From positions 5,721,766-5,785,765 of the forward strand of contig CM026404.1 in assembly GCA_014843695.1 (NCBI GenBank): a stretch of DNA of 64,000 bases. The letters run 5' to 3'. Positions 1-11,585 of this stretch are shown here, in pieces. The notes under the pieces were generated by a model. The model saw nothing but the letters and a program-made list of their open reading frames with translations. It was not told the DNA's origin and searched no databases. Made by a program: the position numbers and the translations under genes. The stretch comes from Archivesica marissinica. Taxonomy: Eukaryota; Mollusca; Bivalvia; Venerida; Vesicomyidae. Each line of letters opens with the position of its first letter. Position 1 is the first letter of the stretch.

Positions 1-386
1 TCAACAATTGGGTGAGATAATAAAGCAGTACAGTGAAATGAGGGGTTCCGGGTTTATAGAGGCTTTTTTACCATGAATATATAAAGAAGGAAATATAATG
101 GGACCGGGAAAATTGTGCGGTTTGGAGGGAATTCTGCTTTTGAATTTCCACTGTAATGTAAAATGATAAACAGCACATGACTGACACTTCAGATTTCGTT
201 TGCAAAATACTAAATTTATAAAAATTAAACAAAACGAAAGATTTTGATTGAGCATTTCCGAGCAAATAGTGATGATTCATTGCTGGATATATAGGTAATG
301 GATCCGTACAAACAGACATATCTCTGAATGATACACTCAACACATTACCGTAACACATTATGTGAACCAGGCAGATACAAAATGTA

Positions 387-1060
387 GAGTGGTGGAACCT
401 ATACTCGTCGTATTCCTATGCTCGGCGTATTCCTATGCTCGGCGTATTCCTATGCTCGGCGTATTTGTCCATTTACATCCTTATTTAAAATATATATATA
501 GTTCTAGGCTAATTTTTGCTGTCAAAGCTGAAGTATGGTTCAATAGCATTCCGTTGAGTGTATCGGTAGGCTGATGCAACTGTCACGTGACTGGTCCAGC
601 AGACGAATATAAACAAACAAATCATTGGGAGAATATTTCCACCGAAACTGTTACGGTGTATGAGCAATTCAGGTAGCTATCCGAATTAAAAAATTTTACA
701 ACTAACCCGAAAAATAGCTTCTCTACCATTTCTGATTAACAACAATAAGCATTTTTATTCAATGATGTTACTATATCAAAATAAGATATTCAACAAGTTC
801 TGGTGCATAAATAAAAAAATAACAAGTACACCATGCATAGGACCTGGTGCTCTGGCGTCTTGAGTTCCTCATATAAATGGGTGCTGTTGCGATAGCTGTA
901 TTAAGCAGCAAGGTCACGTGATGAAGCTAAAACTGTCAACAAGAGTGTTTTGAAAGTTGTTTTCACAACTTAAGAAAATAATAATATACGGAAAATGCAA
1001 TTAACATTTTTTACTGGCCATTATATGTGGGATTTATACCGATCATAGGTTCCATCACTC
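387..1060 (+). mobile_element. TA-flanked MITE, copy 1
   Basis: The 674-bp element is bounded by the inverted repeat GAGTGGTGGAACCTAT at the left and ATAGGTTCCATCACTC at the right, with TA directly outside both ends (385-386, 1061-1062). Just inside the left end the motif GTATTCCTATGCTCGGC is repeated three times. A second copy in opposite orientation lies at 16213-16869 and shares the interior (for example the TCACGTGAC segment). The TA duplication and terminal repeats indicate a Tc1/mariner-mobilised non-autonomous element. No coding capacity is seen. Confidence 0.8.
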
Positions 1061-1068
1061 TAGTATTA

Positions 1069-1186
1069 ATAAGAATAATTTGCTATGTTTTATATAGCAA
1101 CCCATTAACAAGAATAATTTGCTATGTTTTATATAGCAACACATTAACAAGAATAATTTGCTATGTTTTATATAGCAACCCATTAA
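1069..1186. repeat. 39-bp tandem repeat, 3 copies
   Basis: Three near-identical 39-bp units containing TTGCTATGTTTTATATAGC abut the left TTAA of the next MITE. The unit itself includes CCCATTAAC. Confidence 0.85.
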
Positions 1187-1431
1187 CCCATTTCATTCTG
1201 GATACATTTATAAAGGCTTTTGCAAACAACATAGATCCAGATCAGCCGCAGCGTAATGCTACATGCTGATCAGGATCTATGTTGTTTGCTACATAGCCAA
1301 ATGTCTTAGCAAGATCATCTGAATAGCAAACAGCATAGAGCCTGATCAGACGGCACGTTCCATGGTGGCTGATCTGGCTCTATGTTCTTTGCAAATTCTG
1401 TTTGAACGGTATCCAGAATGAAATGGGTTAA
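1183..1431 (+). mobile_element. PB-B MITE (TTAA-flanked, piggyBac-type)
   Basis: The element runs from TTAA-CCCATTTCATTCTGG to CCAGAATGAAATGGG-TTAA. Inside are two imperfect hairpins, each built on a GATCCAGATCAGC / GCTGATCAGGATC type arm. TTAA target sites and CCC ends are established features of piggyBac elements; membership is inferred. Other copies are at 33397, 36843 and 45456. Confidence 0.75.
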
Positions 1432-1640
1432 CAGTATATACTAAAATGAATAGGTGTCTGTAGAAAAACATTTGTTAAACATGCCAGCTTGCAAGATTGG
1501 CTGTGAGCTATCCCCTCATGTTCACTGGGATATCAATCAGGAGTTATTTAACACATGAAGGAAGAGGCCTTTCTTGTGCATCTCATTACCAGTCATGTGT
1601 CATTTTTGCATAGTTTTTGCAGCCTCAGTGTCACACTTTT

Positions 1641-1926
1641 TGTACGTATTTGACAAATATAGCTGGAATGATGGCAGTGTAACTGTTGTTAATGGCCGGT
1701 TTTATTGGCTTTTAACTCTTGTGTGGCCCCTTTTTGTACGTATTTGACAAATATAGCTGGAATCATGGCAGTGTAACCATTGTAAATGGCCAGTTTTATT
1801 GGCTTTTAACTCTTGTGTGGCCCCTTTTTGTACGTATTTGACAAATATAGCTGGAATGATGGCAGTGTAACCGTTGTTAATGGCCAGTTTTATTGGCTTT
1901 TAACTCTTGTGTGCCCCCCCCCCCCC
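1641..1926. repeat. 94-bp tandem repeat, 3 copies, ending in a C run
   Basis: The motif TGTACGTATTTGACAAATAT starts at 1641, 1735 and 1829, giving a 94-bp period. The third copy ends in a run of about 13 C (1914-1926). Confidence 0.9.
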
Positions 1927-2036
1927 GAATATTCTCTACAGTGTATAAGGTGAGAGATTTATACAAATGTATATAGGCCTGGCATTCCTGGTCAGTTAGC
2001 TCAGTATACCAGGTTTCCAGAAACAAGTTTAACCTT

Positions 2037-2272
2037 ATTAGCCTGCCAAATAAATTGGACGGAATGTGCAAACAACATAGATCCAGATTAGCCGGCGTAG
2101 CACCGTGTCTTAGTTTTAGCTCCACTATCCGAATAGCAAACAGCATAGAGCCTGATCAGACCACACATTCTGTGTCGTCTGATATGGCTCTGATCAGACC
2201 AAAAATGCTGTGGCATCTGATCTGGCTCTATTCTGTTTGCAAAATCGACTTTAGTTATAATTGGCAGGTTAG
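2037..2272 (+). mobile_element. PB-C MITE, degenerate
   Basis: The ends CCTGCCAA and TTGGCAGG match those of the copy at 35926-36162, and the interior has the same GATC-containing hairpins and CAAACAGCATAGAGCC segments. The flanking TTAA sites are mutated here. Confidence 0.6.
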
Positions 2273-2562
2273 GCGTCCGGTGGACATTGGCACCCGGTGG
2301 CAGCGGTACTCTTGTTGTGAGAATTATGGTTTGATGTAGCTTGTATTACTATTGAGCAGATCTTATTCAATCTTACACTGTGATCAAACTTGATGTGCAT
2401 AAAGGATGGATCTTTCTCTTGATCGTTATTAGCAGGAGTTATGGCCCCTTATTAGTTTTCACAATATTTTGTAATAAGTTTCATATCTTATGCACCAAGT
2501 GCAGGGTGGGAGTACCTGAGACATGCGGGCATCTTTCGATTTCGCCCTATTTTGATGAAATA

Positions 2563-2740
2563 CAGTCAAACCTGTCTTAAGCAGCCAGCCAAAGGACGCA
2601 CAGAAAATGGCTGCTTAGCACAGGTGGCTGCTTAATAGAGGTCATATGCATAATAAAGCAACATATTGGGAATCTGGAAACTGGCTGCTTAATACAGGTT
2701 GGCTGCTTAATGGAGGTGACCACTAACACAGGTGTTACTG
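2563..2740 (+). mobile_element. Pogo-like MITE (TA-flanked)
   Basis: The left end is CAGTCAAACCTGTCTTAAGC and the right end is the matching inverted CAGTAACACCTGT, with TA immediately outside (2561-2562, 2741-2742). The interior has repeated GGCTGCTTAA motifs. CAGT ends with TA duplication fit the pogo/Tigger group (inference). Other copies: 12247, 28446, 37128, 45293, 46081. Confidence 0.7.
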
Positions 2741-2819
2741 TAATTCACAATATATACTGGTACAGTTGTATTCTAACCGTAACTTCAGGGTAACTCTTGC
2801 TTATTTAACACTCTTGTTT

Positions 2820-3121
2820 TGTGTGCGTGTGTGTTTTTTACGTTTATACATCGACGCTACCGGTCGCCCATATGAGCAACGCCTCCTGAAGAGATTAGTC
2901 ATTTTAGATTTTTGGAGGATAGTGCAATGATACAGACTGAGACCCATTCCAGAGTCTCCCCTGGTTCTTTTACGTGTACGGTGTACAACACCGACACAAG
3001 ACCTTGGTTTAAGTCCCATCTGAAAGACTGTTAATTTTATTAGGGTCAGACGGGAGATCGAACCTGCGATCCCTGGATTACCCATCCAGCGTGTTACCAC
3101 TGGACTACAGATCCATCTGTT
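2820..3121 (-). mobile_element. SINE C (tRNA-Thr-like head)
   Basis: Read on the minus strand, a tRNA-like head (A box TAGTCCAGTGG, B box GGTTCGATC) is followed by a body with CTTTCAGATGGGACTT and a tail of the GCGACGATAAATAAACG type. About a dozen copies occur in the window. The head's anticodon loop CTGGTAA in better copies suggests descent from tRNA-Thr(GGT) (inference). Confidence 0.85.
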
Positions 3122-3608
3122 CTTATTCGGCATGCACTATTTGTATCAATTGCAGCAAGATAGATTTAAAGTACAGAGAAAATATGTAGAAACTGATCAT
3201 TAAGATTGGAGATATAAATTGCTGTTACAGGGCATAATTAGGATGGTGCCAAATTGCCATGGGGTTACTATAATCTAAGGCTTGTAGGCTATGCCCCTGC
3301 TGGGATGAAGGTTGCCAAGTAAATATACTTACCTTCCGCAGACTCATCAGTGTCAGGATACAATGAAATATAGCCAGGTTTACGTGACCATGCAATTCCA
3401 CAGATTATCACAAGAGGATCAAAAAATACCTTAGATTGAGGTAAATTGACTGGGACTGTTTTCTGTGCCAGTGTATGTATGATCTATCAGTGTATGTATG
3501 ATCTATCAGTACTTACTGTCAATCCATGTATACATGTATAGGTATGTAGTACGTGTGCATCCTCCTTCAAAGAATAATTGGTTACATGTCCAGTCATTTT
3601 GTGATGAC

Positions 3609-4459
3609 TTAACCCTTTCCTTCATAGAGATTTAGGTTAATATACTAGTATATCTCCATACAAACGACAGCCATTTAACCCATTCCTTCATAGAGATTTA
3701 GGTTAATATACTAGTATAACTCCATTCAAACGACAGCCATTTAACCCATTCCTTCATAGAGATTTAGGTTAATATACTAGTATATCTCCATACAAACGAC
3801 AGCCATTTAACCCTTTCCTTCATAGAGATTTAGGTTAATATACTAGTATATCTCCATTCAAACGACAGCCATTTAACCCATTCCTTCATAGAGATTTAGG
3901 TTAATATACTATTATATCTACATACAAACGACAGTCATTTAGCTATCATGCAGTGGATAAGTAGTCGCCATATCTATCCCACCTCCATAGATATTACTGG
4001 GACTACATAGAGATTTAGGTTAATATACTATTATATCTCCATACAAACGACAGCCATTTAGCCATCATGCAGTGGATAAGTAGTCGCCATATCTATCCCA
4101 CCTCCATAGATATCACTTGGACTACATGAGATTTAGGTTAATATACTATTATATCTCCATACAAATGACAGCCATTTAGCTATCATGCAGTGGTTAAGTA
4201 GTCACCATATCTATCCCACCTCCTTAGATATTACTGGGACTACATAGAGATTTAGGTTAATATACTATTATATCTCCATACAAACGACAACCATTTAGCT
4301 ATCATGCAGTGGATAAGTAGTCGCCATATCTATCCCACCTCCATAGATATTACTGGGATTACTGGCCTATATTATGAACATTGGTTTGGCTACTACAATG
4401 TCAATGTATGTCGTGTTGGTAATGGTGTGAAGAGGTGCTTCTATGAGGGAAGGGGTTAA
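3609..4459 (+). mobile_element. PB-E MITE copy 1, left end amplified
   Basis: This TTAA-flanked element starts TTAA-CCCTTTCCTTCATAG and ends CTTCTATGAGGGAAGGGG-TTAA. The left terminal segment is repeated in 66-bp steps (TTAA at 3609, 3675, 3741, 3807, 3873). Next come about four roughly 120-bp units containing TAGTCGCCATATCTATCCC, then one copy of the right-end unit. The inverse element at 13172-15020 instead has the right-end unit amplified. Assignment to the piggyBac type rests on TTAA plus CCC ends. Confidence 0.8.
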
Positions 4460-5204
4460 GGGCTCACAGCCCTTATCGGGAAGTTTGGAGTCTTTCTACA
4501 GTATTTTATTTAGGATAATCTGTTTTAGTTCAGAATGAGTTTTTGTACTCAATTTTTAGTTACCCATTTCCACGATTGTTTTGAGCATCTATTTTAGTCA
4601 ATATCGAATGTCACTTTGTATGCCGAACATATGTTCTATTTTTAGAGACATCAAAGAGTGCACTATAGTACTGTTATATAATCACCTAAAATAGCAGGCC
4701 GCCATCCAGTAAGAGTACCGACAAAAAGGGCAAGAATTTGTTGTGAAATTAACTACGAGTAATTCCAAAACACGTGATAGCATGTCTTACTGCAGACACA
4801 TTCAGACTGTATGAATAAAATTATAATGACGTTAATCATCAAGGAATTACAAAACATTGCCATATACTATTAATTTCACGCATTCGAATTGCTTGATGCA
4901 TACTTAAGTGATATTACATCGCAAATAAGCAAAAAGAAGTTTTCATTTATGTATGTTTTGAATAGTATCACCACTTACACATTCTCCTGAAATAATTTGA
5001 ATAATTACTGATTTCATCACAGTTTCATCACAGTACATGCGATCTACAAACTCACAAAATTGAAAGTAGGAATTTCCAGAACTGTTCATGCGACCCGAAC
5101 CTGACAATTGCTTATTACTCAATTCAGCTAGGTGTATAATGGAGGTAATCGTGTGATTTGTAACTGCCGTTTAGATGTAAGTTACCATAATTCAGATTAC
5201 TCCA
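4460..5204. other. Unassigned AT-rich sequence
   Basis: No gene, array or recognisable element is seen here. Confidence 0.5.
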
Positions 5205-5395
5205 CGTCCGCCTCGGTGGTCGACTGGTTAAGGTCGCTGACTTGTATACCACTGTAACCTATCATCACTGATGATCACGGGTTCGAGCCCCGCTCAGGCC
5301 GTGTCTCATTTATATGAAAAAGTTGGCAGTTTCTTACTGAGGTTGGTGCACCCAGGTACTGGTTAACCGCTGGAGCCTGCCCAGGAAAGGTGTTG
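5205..5395 (+). mobile_element. SINE B (long-variable-arm tRNA head), left arm of palindrome
   Basis: A tRNA-like head carries A box TGGTCGACTGGTTAAGG and B box GGGTTCGAGCCC, separated by a stretch long enough to include a type II variable arm, as in Ser or Leu tRNAs. The body contains GGCAGTTTCTTAC and TTAACCGCTGGAGCC. A near-identical copy lies inverted at 5468-5625. Confidence 0.85.
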
Positions 5396-5467
5396 TTAGG
5401 TAAACTGCCCGCCAGCGATATAGCCCGAAATGGTGCTGATACAGGCGTAATACCCGAAATATAACAG

Positions 5468-5625
5468 GCTCCAGCGGTTAACCAGTACTTGGGTGCACCA
5501 ACCTCCGTAAGAAACTGCCAACTTTTTCATATAAATGAGACACGGCCTGAGCGGGGCTCGAACCCGTGACCATCAGTGATGATAGGTTACAGTGGTATAC
5601 AAGTCAGCGACCTTACCAGTAATGT
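5468..5625 (-). mobile_element. SINE B, inverted copy (right arm of palindrome)
   Basis: This is the reverse complement of about 155 bp of the neighbouring SINE B, with only scattered differences. It is separated from it by about 75 bp that hold further SINE-like bases. It stops inside the tRNA head, before the A box is complete. Confidence 0.85.
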
Positions 5626-5722
5626 CTAGTTCAGTTATTGGTATAGGCTTTTCCAGGTGGTAGATATTTCATAACATGATTATAAGTACCGGTACTGTAT
5701 TCTAATATAACTTTGTATGTGG

Positions 5723-5943
5723 AAGTCGTGATAGCGCAGTGGATGCACGTTCACTTCAGGTGCGAAAGGTCCGGAGTTCCAGCCCAGCTGGAGCCGTTAC
5801 TTAGGCAAGGCATTTAATTTCCATGTTGCCTTTTCTCTCTCCCTCGTGGCGATGGATTCCATCAGGAATGAGGTCTCGAGAGTGATTAATATAATTTGTA
5901 AGAACTTGTTTCGCAATCGAGCTAAAATAAATTTGTATAAAAT
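5723..5943 (+). mobile_element. SINE A (GATAGCGCAG head)
   Basis: The tRNA-like head has A box GATAGCGCAGTGG and a B box (GGAGTTCCAGCCC, one base off consensus). The body contains GATTCCATCAGGAATGAGG and the tail CGCAATCGAGCTAAAATAAA. The head's anticodon loop TTCAGGT reads CAG. Other copies are at 11356, 12459, 27610, 32559, 40366 and 58307. Confidence 0.85.
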
Positions 5944-6027
5944 AATTATTTGTGTCATCAATGGAGTTACTGACGTCTGCATGTGTTCCAATATCTCGCT
6001 ACATATTATTATCATAAATTTATATAC

Positions 6028-6320
6028 AGTGTGTGTTTTACGTTTATTTATCGTCGCTACCGGTTGCCCATATGAGCGACGCCTCCTGAAGAGATTAGTC
6101 ATTAGATATTTGGAGGATAGTGCAATGATACAGACAGAGACTCATTCCAGAGTCTCCTCTGGTTCTTTTACGTGCACGGTGTAAAGCACCGACACAAGAC
6201 CTCGGTTTAACGTCCCACCTGAAAGACCTAATTTTATTAGGGTCAGACGGGGGATCGAACCTGTGATCACTGGATTACCAGTCCAAGTGTTAACCACTGG
6301 ACTACAGATCTGTCTGTTCA
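6028..6320 (-). mobile_element. SINE C, near full length
   Basis: The minus-strand copy has the complete head (TAGTCCAGTGG ... GGTTCGATCCCC), body and tail. It lies about 85 bp beyond a SINE A of opposite orientation. Confidence 0.85.
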
Positions 6321-6930
6321 TTGATAGCACATCTTCATTATACACTACTGTGTCACATATTATATTAGAACTTAATTGTTTAAGTTTGTTATGTCAGCAA
6401 ACGTCGTGAATTATTAGCTGCAATACTCCGTTTTTTGTCGCAAATCAGTTTTTTGTCGCAAAAATACTCAGATTTGTGTTGCAAATATTTGGAAAAATAT
6501 TATATTAATAGGAAATTACATTCTGTAGAATTTTTCTTTTTTCACTGATTTAGTGTCGCTGTACAATGTAATCATTCAAAAGAAAGTTTTCTTTGAATGT
6601 AATTTGAGTTTCAGAAAGTGAAAGGCAAACCAGACATAATTGGGTTGTTGAGGATTTGGAAGTATTATACAATACTTTAAATAAGATTAGAGATAGGACA
6701 TTTGCTTTGTGCAAACTTTTGATCTGGTTTCGTACATAAATCATATCTTGCGGTGTAAATTCCCTTCCTTGAATGGAAAAAGACAAATACATTAGACAAA
6801 TATGTATTTTTATTGTGTCTCTTACCTGCAGACAGCTCAGTTTTCACATGTAATCATGTCAGGGCAAATGAGTATCATTAATCATACGGTTGTTGTGTGT
6901 CTATATATAAGAAATAAATCTATTTACACA

Positions 6931-7408
6931 TAGTTTACATGCACAATATGTAGATTGAATGTCGTGGTTTACATGCACAATATGTAGATTGAATGTCGTG
7001 GTTTACATGCACAATATGTAGATTGAATGTCGTAGTTTACATGCACAATATGTAGATTGAATGTCGTAGTTTACATGCACAATATGTAGATTGAATGTCG
7101 TAGTTTACATGCACAATATGTAGATTGAATGTCGTGGTTTACATGCACAATATGTAGATTGAATGTCGTAGTTTACATGCACAATATGTAGATTGAATGT
7201 CGTAGTTTACATGCACAATATGTAGATTGAATGTCGTAGTTTACATGCACAATATGTAGATTGAATGTCGTAGTTTACATGCACAATATGTAGATTGAAT
7301 GTCGTAGTTTACATGCACAATATGTAGATTGATTGTCGTAGTTTACATGCACAATATGTAGATTGAATGTCGTAGTTTACATGCACAATATGTAGATTGA
7401 ATGTCGTA
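6931..7408. repeat. 34-bp minisatellite, about 14 copies
   Basis: The unit contains TTTACATGCACAATATGTAG and TTGAATGTCGT, and copies are nearly identical. It ends directly before a SINE E head. Confidence 0.95.
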
Positions 7409-7449
7409 GATTGCGGAACAACTAAGTGTCCAAGCCCCTTAACATTTAC

Positions 7450-7620
7450 AGCGGAGCCTCTTGTGGTGTAATGGATATGGCGTCTGGCTCGTAATCGAGA
7501 GGTTGTGAGTTCGAACCAAGCCAAAACCATGATGGTGGTGTCCCTTTAGGCAAGACACTTAAGGCACCATTTATGCGTTTCCTTCGAGCGTGCTTCACAC
7601 TGAGATATTATAAGGAGAGG
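7450..7620 (+). mobile_element. SINE E (GTGGTGTAATGG head)
   Basis: The tRNA-like head has A box TGGTGTAATGGAT and B box GTGAGTTCGAACC. The anticodon-loop region CTCGTAA suggests a tRNA-Thr(CGT) source (inference). The 3' part is truncated. Confidence 0.7.
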
Positions 7621-7864
7621 ATGATTAGATATTGTGATAAATTATCTTATATTTTTATTTTTAAAATTTGGAACATCTGGCCACAAGCCAACCTGCTTTT
7701 GCAAAATTACCATTTGTAAATTACCTCCCTTTCTATGTTATTTGTTTAACAAAATCACCAATATCTCTATAAATGAATGTTTACTCAAATTAATACTAAG
7801 ATAAATTTGTATATGAATTATAGTATTTTTCCAACTGAAAATAGAAAAAACGCATAAAGACACT

Positions 7865-8058
7865 AAGTCCACAGTGTTTCTTCTCTCTGCCTAATAAAAA
7901 TGACGATGGATTCCATCAAGAATGAGGTAGTCTAAGTCCACAGTGTTTCTTCTCTCTGCCTAATAAAAATGACGATGGATTCCATCAGGAATGAGGTAGT
8001 GAGAGGCATTAAACTAATGTTGTTAAACTGTTTCACAATCGAGCTAAAATAATTCTAT
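7865..8058 (+). mobile_element. SINE tail fragment with internal duplication
   Basis: About 70 bp ending in ATGGATTCCATCA(A/G)GAATGAGGTAGT occur twice in tandem. They are followed by the class 2 SINE tail (CACAATCGAGCTAAAATAA). Confidence 0.7.
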
Positions 8059-8172
8059 GTTAGACACGTTCTGATTTGGAAATATTGCAAGGTTAGGGCA
8101 ACCCCTCTCGTTTGTTGTGTGTGACACTCCGTCTGGTTTATTCGTTGACCGGTGTATATCTGCCACTCTATT

Positions 8173-8418
8173 TTAACCCATTCAACCCCAAGTAACTGAC
8201 ATGAACTGGTGCATGCTATTTTTAGACCAATAAATGAATAAGAAAATTACCTATGGACCAGTTCATTTATCAAAATGGGTAATTTTATCTAAAAATAGTA
8301 ATAATTATTACTGGCAAAAAAGTGCAGATCCTGATGAGACGGCTCGTCACGAGCCGGCTCATCTGGATCTACACTTTTCATAAGCCTATTTAGAGGCCTG
8401 TGGTGTTGAAAGGGTTAA
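8173..8418 (-). mobile_element. PB-A MITE
   Basis: TTAA sites at 8173-8176 and 8415-8418 bound the terminal repeats CCCATTCAACCCC and GTGTTGAAAGGG. The centre is a strong hairpin, GACGGCTCGTCACGAGCCGG, inside GATCC...GGATC arms. This is one of 12 copies in the window (8173, 21232, 27030, 28642, 31810, 33118, 36159, 38684, 38927, 41084, 45695, 53471), six in each orientation. Confidence 0.85.
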
Positions 8419-8496
8419 ATACCAATTTGAAAATCTACTTTGGGAGAAATCATTATATATCTTTCATGAAATTGTAGTAAATTGAGCCAATAAGAG

Positions 8497-8801
8497 CAAT
8501 ATTGCAGTTGTTCACTGTTCTAACGTGATATTGCAGTTGTTCACTGTTCTAACGTGATATTGCAGTTGTTCACTGTTCTAACGTGATATTGCAGTTGTTC
8601 ACTGTTCTAACGTGATATTGTAGTTGTTCACTGTTCTAACGTGATATTGCAGTTGTTCACTGTTCTAACGTGATATTGCAGTTGTTCACTGTTCTAACGT
8701 GATATTGCAGTTGTTCACTGTTCTAACGTGATATTGCAGTTGTTCACTGTTCTAACGTGATATTGCAGTTGTTTACTGTTACTGTTCTAACGTGATATTG
8801 C
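8497..8801. repeat. 29-bp minisatellite, about 10 copies
   Basis: The unit contains ATTGCAGTTGTTCACTG and TTCTAACGTGAT. One copy carries an extra TTACTG. Confidence 0.95.
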
Positions 8802-8931
8802 ATGGCCTGTCGACAGAAGATGTTGCAATGCATGCTGGGAGTTCTAGTCGAGCGATCGCAACATTTCTGAGGACGCACCAACGACTTGACACGTCGTGGA
8901 GTTCCGTGTGTTACAACGCATACGTCAAGAC

Positions 8932-9083
8932 AGCTTATGATATCATGAACTGCTCAATCTATCCAAACAATAGTACCGTATATATAGATACCAATTTTGA
9001 CTTTCTTAGCTTATAATATCATGAACTGCTCAATCAATCCAAACAATAGTACCGTATATATAGATACCAATTTTGACTTCCTT
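8932..9083. repeat. 76-bp direct duplication
   Basis: The segment beginning AGCTTAT at 8932 recurs at 9008 with only a few changes; both contain CAATAGTACCGTATATATAG. Confidence 0.9.
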
Positions 9084-9556
9084 GTACTGAAACATTTGGA
9101 AAATATTATGCTGTGTCATGTCTTAAAATAACAGATGAAGTTTATAAGAATGTCATTTTAAATAGTTGAAATAACTGCATTAAATGATCTAGTATGCTTT
9201 ACTGTCAACTGTAAAACTGCCACACATTTTGTCACTTGATTTTTCAAGTAGTTTTAAATTGTTTACGGTATTTTCCCAATATAAATGTCTTTGCAAGACA
9301 TATAAAAGTCATTAAGAAGAAAAGAAACTTGAATTGGGTAAATGGTCGTGTTAAATGTTCGGCTCGAGTTCATTCCCTGACACTAATCTAAATAGTATTA
9401 CTTATAGACCTAATCAAATGCTTGACCTCTCTCAACCTCCATTATCCATAAAAGGTCACACACACAATGCATATCGTATCTGATTGCACCAATGACATTC
9501 AATAAAGCTATCCTTTCACACAGCAACACCATTTCCTCACCACACTAACCATCCTC
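9084..9556. other. Unassigned sequence
   Basis: No feature is recognised apart from the start of a C/A/T-rich tract. Confidence 0.5.
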
Positions 9557-10268
9557 ATGACCTCTCTGAACACCACCCTCCTCTCGCAACACCACCCTCC
9601 TCTCATAACACCACCCTCCTCTCACAAGACCACCCTCCTCACAACAACACCCTTTTCTCACAACACCCTTTTCTCACAACACCCTCCTCTCATAACACCA
9701 CCCTCTTCTCCTCTCATAACACCACCCTCTTCTCCTCTCACAACACCACCCTCCTCTCATAACACCACCCTCCTCTCACAAGACCACCCTCCTCACAACA
9801 ACACCCTTTTCTCACAACACCCTCCTCTCATAACACCACCCTCCTCTCATAACACCACCCTCTTCTCCTCTCACAACACCACCCTCTTCTCCTCTCACAA
9901 CACCACCATCCTCTCACAACATCACCATCCTCTCACAACACCACCATCCTCTCACAACACCACCATCCTCTCATACACCACCACCATCCTCTCACAACAC
10001 CGCCCTCCTCTCCTCTTACAACACCACCTTCCTCTCACAACACCACCATCCTCTCACAACACCACCATCCTCTCACAACACCACCCTCTTCTTCTCTTAC
10101 AACACCACCCTCCTCTCACAACACCACCCTCCTCTCATACAACACCACCCTCCTCTCACAACACCACCCTCCTCCCACAACAACACCACCCTCCTCTCAC
10201 AACACCACTCTCCTCTCACAACAACACCACCCTCCTCTCACAACAACACCACCCTCCTCTCACAACAC
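9557..10268. repeat. Nearly G-free C/T/A minisatellite
   Basis: Over about 710 bp the plus strand is built from variants of CACAACACCACCCTCCTCT (roughly 18-30 bp, irregular) with almost no G. The 239-codon Ser/Thr/Pro-rich frame through it is a by-product of base composition and is not called as a gene. Confidence 0.95.
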
Positions 10269-10670
10269 CTGACTAATTGTAGCAGAGGACAGTTCACAAG
10301 TGTGTGTCTGTTTTTTACCGCTAGTGTGCACAGTGTTTTTGCTGTACTGTTGTTGAGACTGTTATATTTAATGGTGTAATACCCCATTTAACAGGTGTCC
10401 ACATCACCACATAGTATTAACGCTTTGTACAACCAAATACAATGTACCATCAGCTTGTTTGTTTGATGTTGTTATAGTGTTATTGATGTTTGAAGTATTT
10501 GTTACATATAAACAAGTCCGATATTTAATGTACCCTGGTATGTCATTGAACATAAAGCTAGCCTACATTCTAGCTACATTTGTATCTTAAGTCATGGGTT
10601 CTTGCATAAATCATACCGGAGGCTCAATATGCTACAGTACAAGTTAACAGCATGATATTTACTATGTTAG
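10269..10670. other. Unassigned sequence
   Basis: No gene or array is seen. Confidence 0.5.
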
Positions 10671-10923
10671 TTAACTATTTGCATGCTGGGTAAAATAAAT
10701 GCTATAAATAGTTGAAATTAAAGTAGCAGGCGACAATTCGTCGATGTGTTTTTTTTATTTGAAGCTGAAAACGTTGGAAATATGTCATGGGATTTCATTA
10801 GAACTATGTCGTTACGACACAATTCTATAAGAAATTTGATACAATAATAATAATATTAACATATACAATAATAATAATAATGACATAATTGACTGCTGTT
10901 TTCACCGCTAGCATGTAAAGAGT
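10671..10923 (+). mobile_element. PB-D MITE (TTAA-flanked)
   Basis: The left end is TTAA-CTATTTGCATGCTGGG and the right end is an inverted GCTAGCATGTAAAGAG-TTAT. A second copy is at 25581-25921, where the left end is CTCTTTGCATGCTGGG. Shared interior includes CAGGCGACAATTCGT or its relative and GGAAATATGTCATGG. Confidence 0.6.
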
Positions 10924-10982
10924 TATGGTTCCTAATTGACAGATACAGCTTCAGTCTGCTGTTTGTTTATTCTTGTGTCACT

Positions 10983-11058
10983 GCTATTGAAAGGGGCCAC
11001 CGCTATTGAAAGGGGCCACCGCTATTGAAAGGGGCCACCGCTATTGAAAGGGGCCAGC
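10983..11058. repeat. 19-bp tandem repeat, 4 copies
   Basis: The unit CTATTGAAAGGGGCCACCG is repeated four times, the last copy diverging. Confidence 0.9.
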
Positions 11059-11214
11059 CATTTCTGACTTATGGGATACTTCTTATGAACATGAGTTCTT
11101 CCCCGAGTCCTATCCTTGCGGGCCAGGCACAAGGCTGTATGATAGGCAATCGGTATAGCACTTATTTAACTAGCTGGCGGCTCACCAACCTGCCATATCA
11201 GAATGAAAACCTTA

Positions 11215-11281
11215 CGAGATTCGAACCTTCGACCTCCCTCTCCATATGTGGACGTCTTGACCATTAGGCCACGGAGACAGT
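11215..11281 (-). mobile_element. tRNA-like SINE head (type F)
   Basis: Read on the minus strand, GTCTCCGTGGCCTAATGGTC is followed by a B box GGTTCGAATCTCG. It resembles a tRNA head, but no matching acceptor end is obvious. A SINE fragment or degenerate tRNA is the likely source; only one copy is seen here. Confidence 0.45.
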
Positions 11282-11355
11282 TACATGTACTGTACTAGCT
11301 GTGTTATTTTTATAAGGCACAAGAATATAGTTTTAACAATCTAACACTTTTTTAA

Positions 11356-11585
11356 TACAAATTTATTTTAGGTCGATTGCGAAACAAGTTCTTAACAACT
11401 TATATTAATCAATCTCGAGACCTCATTCTTAATGTAATCCATCGCCACGAGGGAGAGAGAGAAGACGCGTGTGGAATTTAAATGCCTTGCCTAAGGGCAC
11501 AATTGTAACAGATCCAGCCGGGCTCCAACTCCGGGCCTTTTGCGCCTGAAGCAAACACGCTTACCACTGCTCTATCACGACGTCC
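11356..11585 (-). mobile_element. SINE A, inverted
   Basis: On the minus strand this has the SINE A head (GATAGAGCAGTGG), the GATTACATTAAGAATGAGG body and the tail TCGCAATCGACCTAAAATAA. Confidence 0.85.

Noticed and set aside
6931..8801. CRISPR-like regular repeats
   Set aside because: Units are directly adjacent without unique spacers and the genome is eukaryotic.
9557..10276. 239-codon Ser/Thr/Pro-rich frame resembling a mucin
   Set aside because: G-free repetitive tract with irregular units; no signal peptide or flanking exon.
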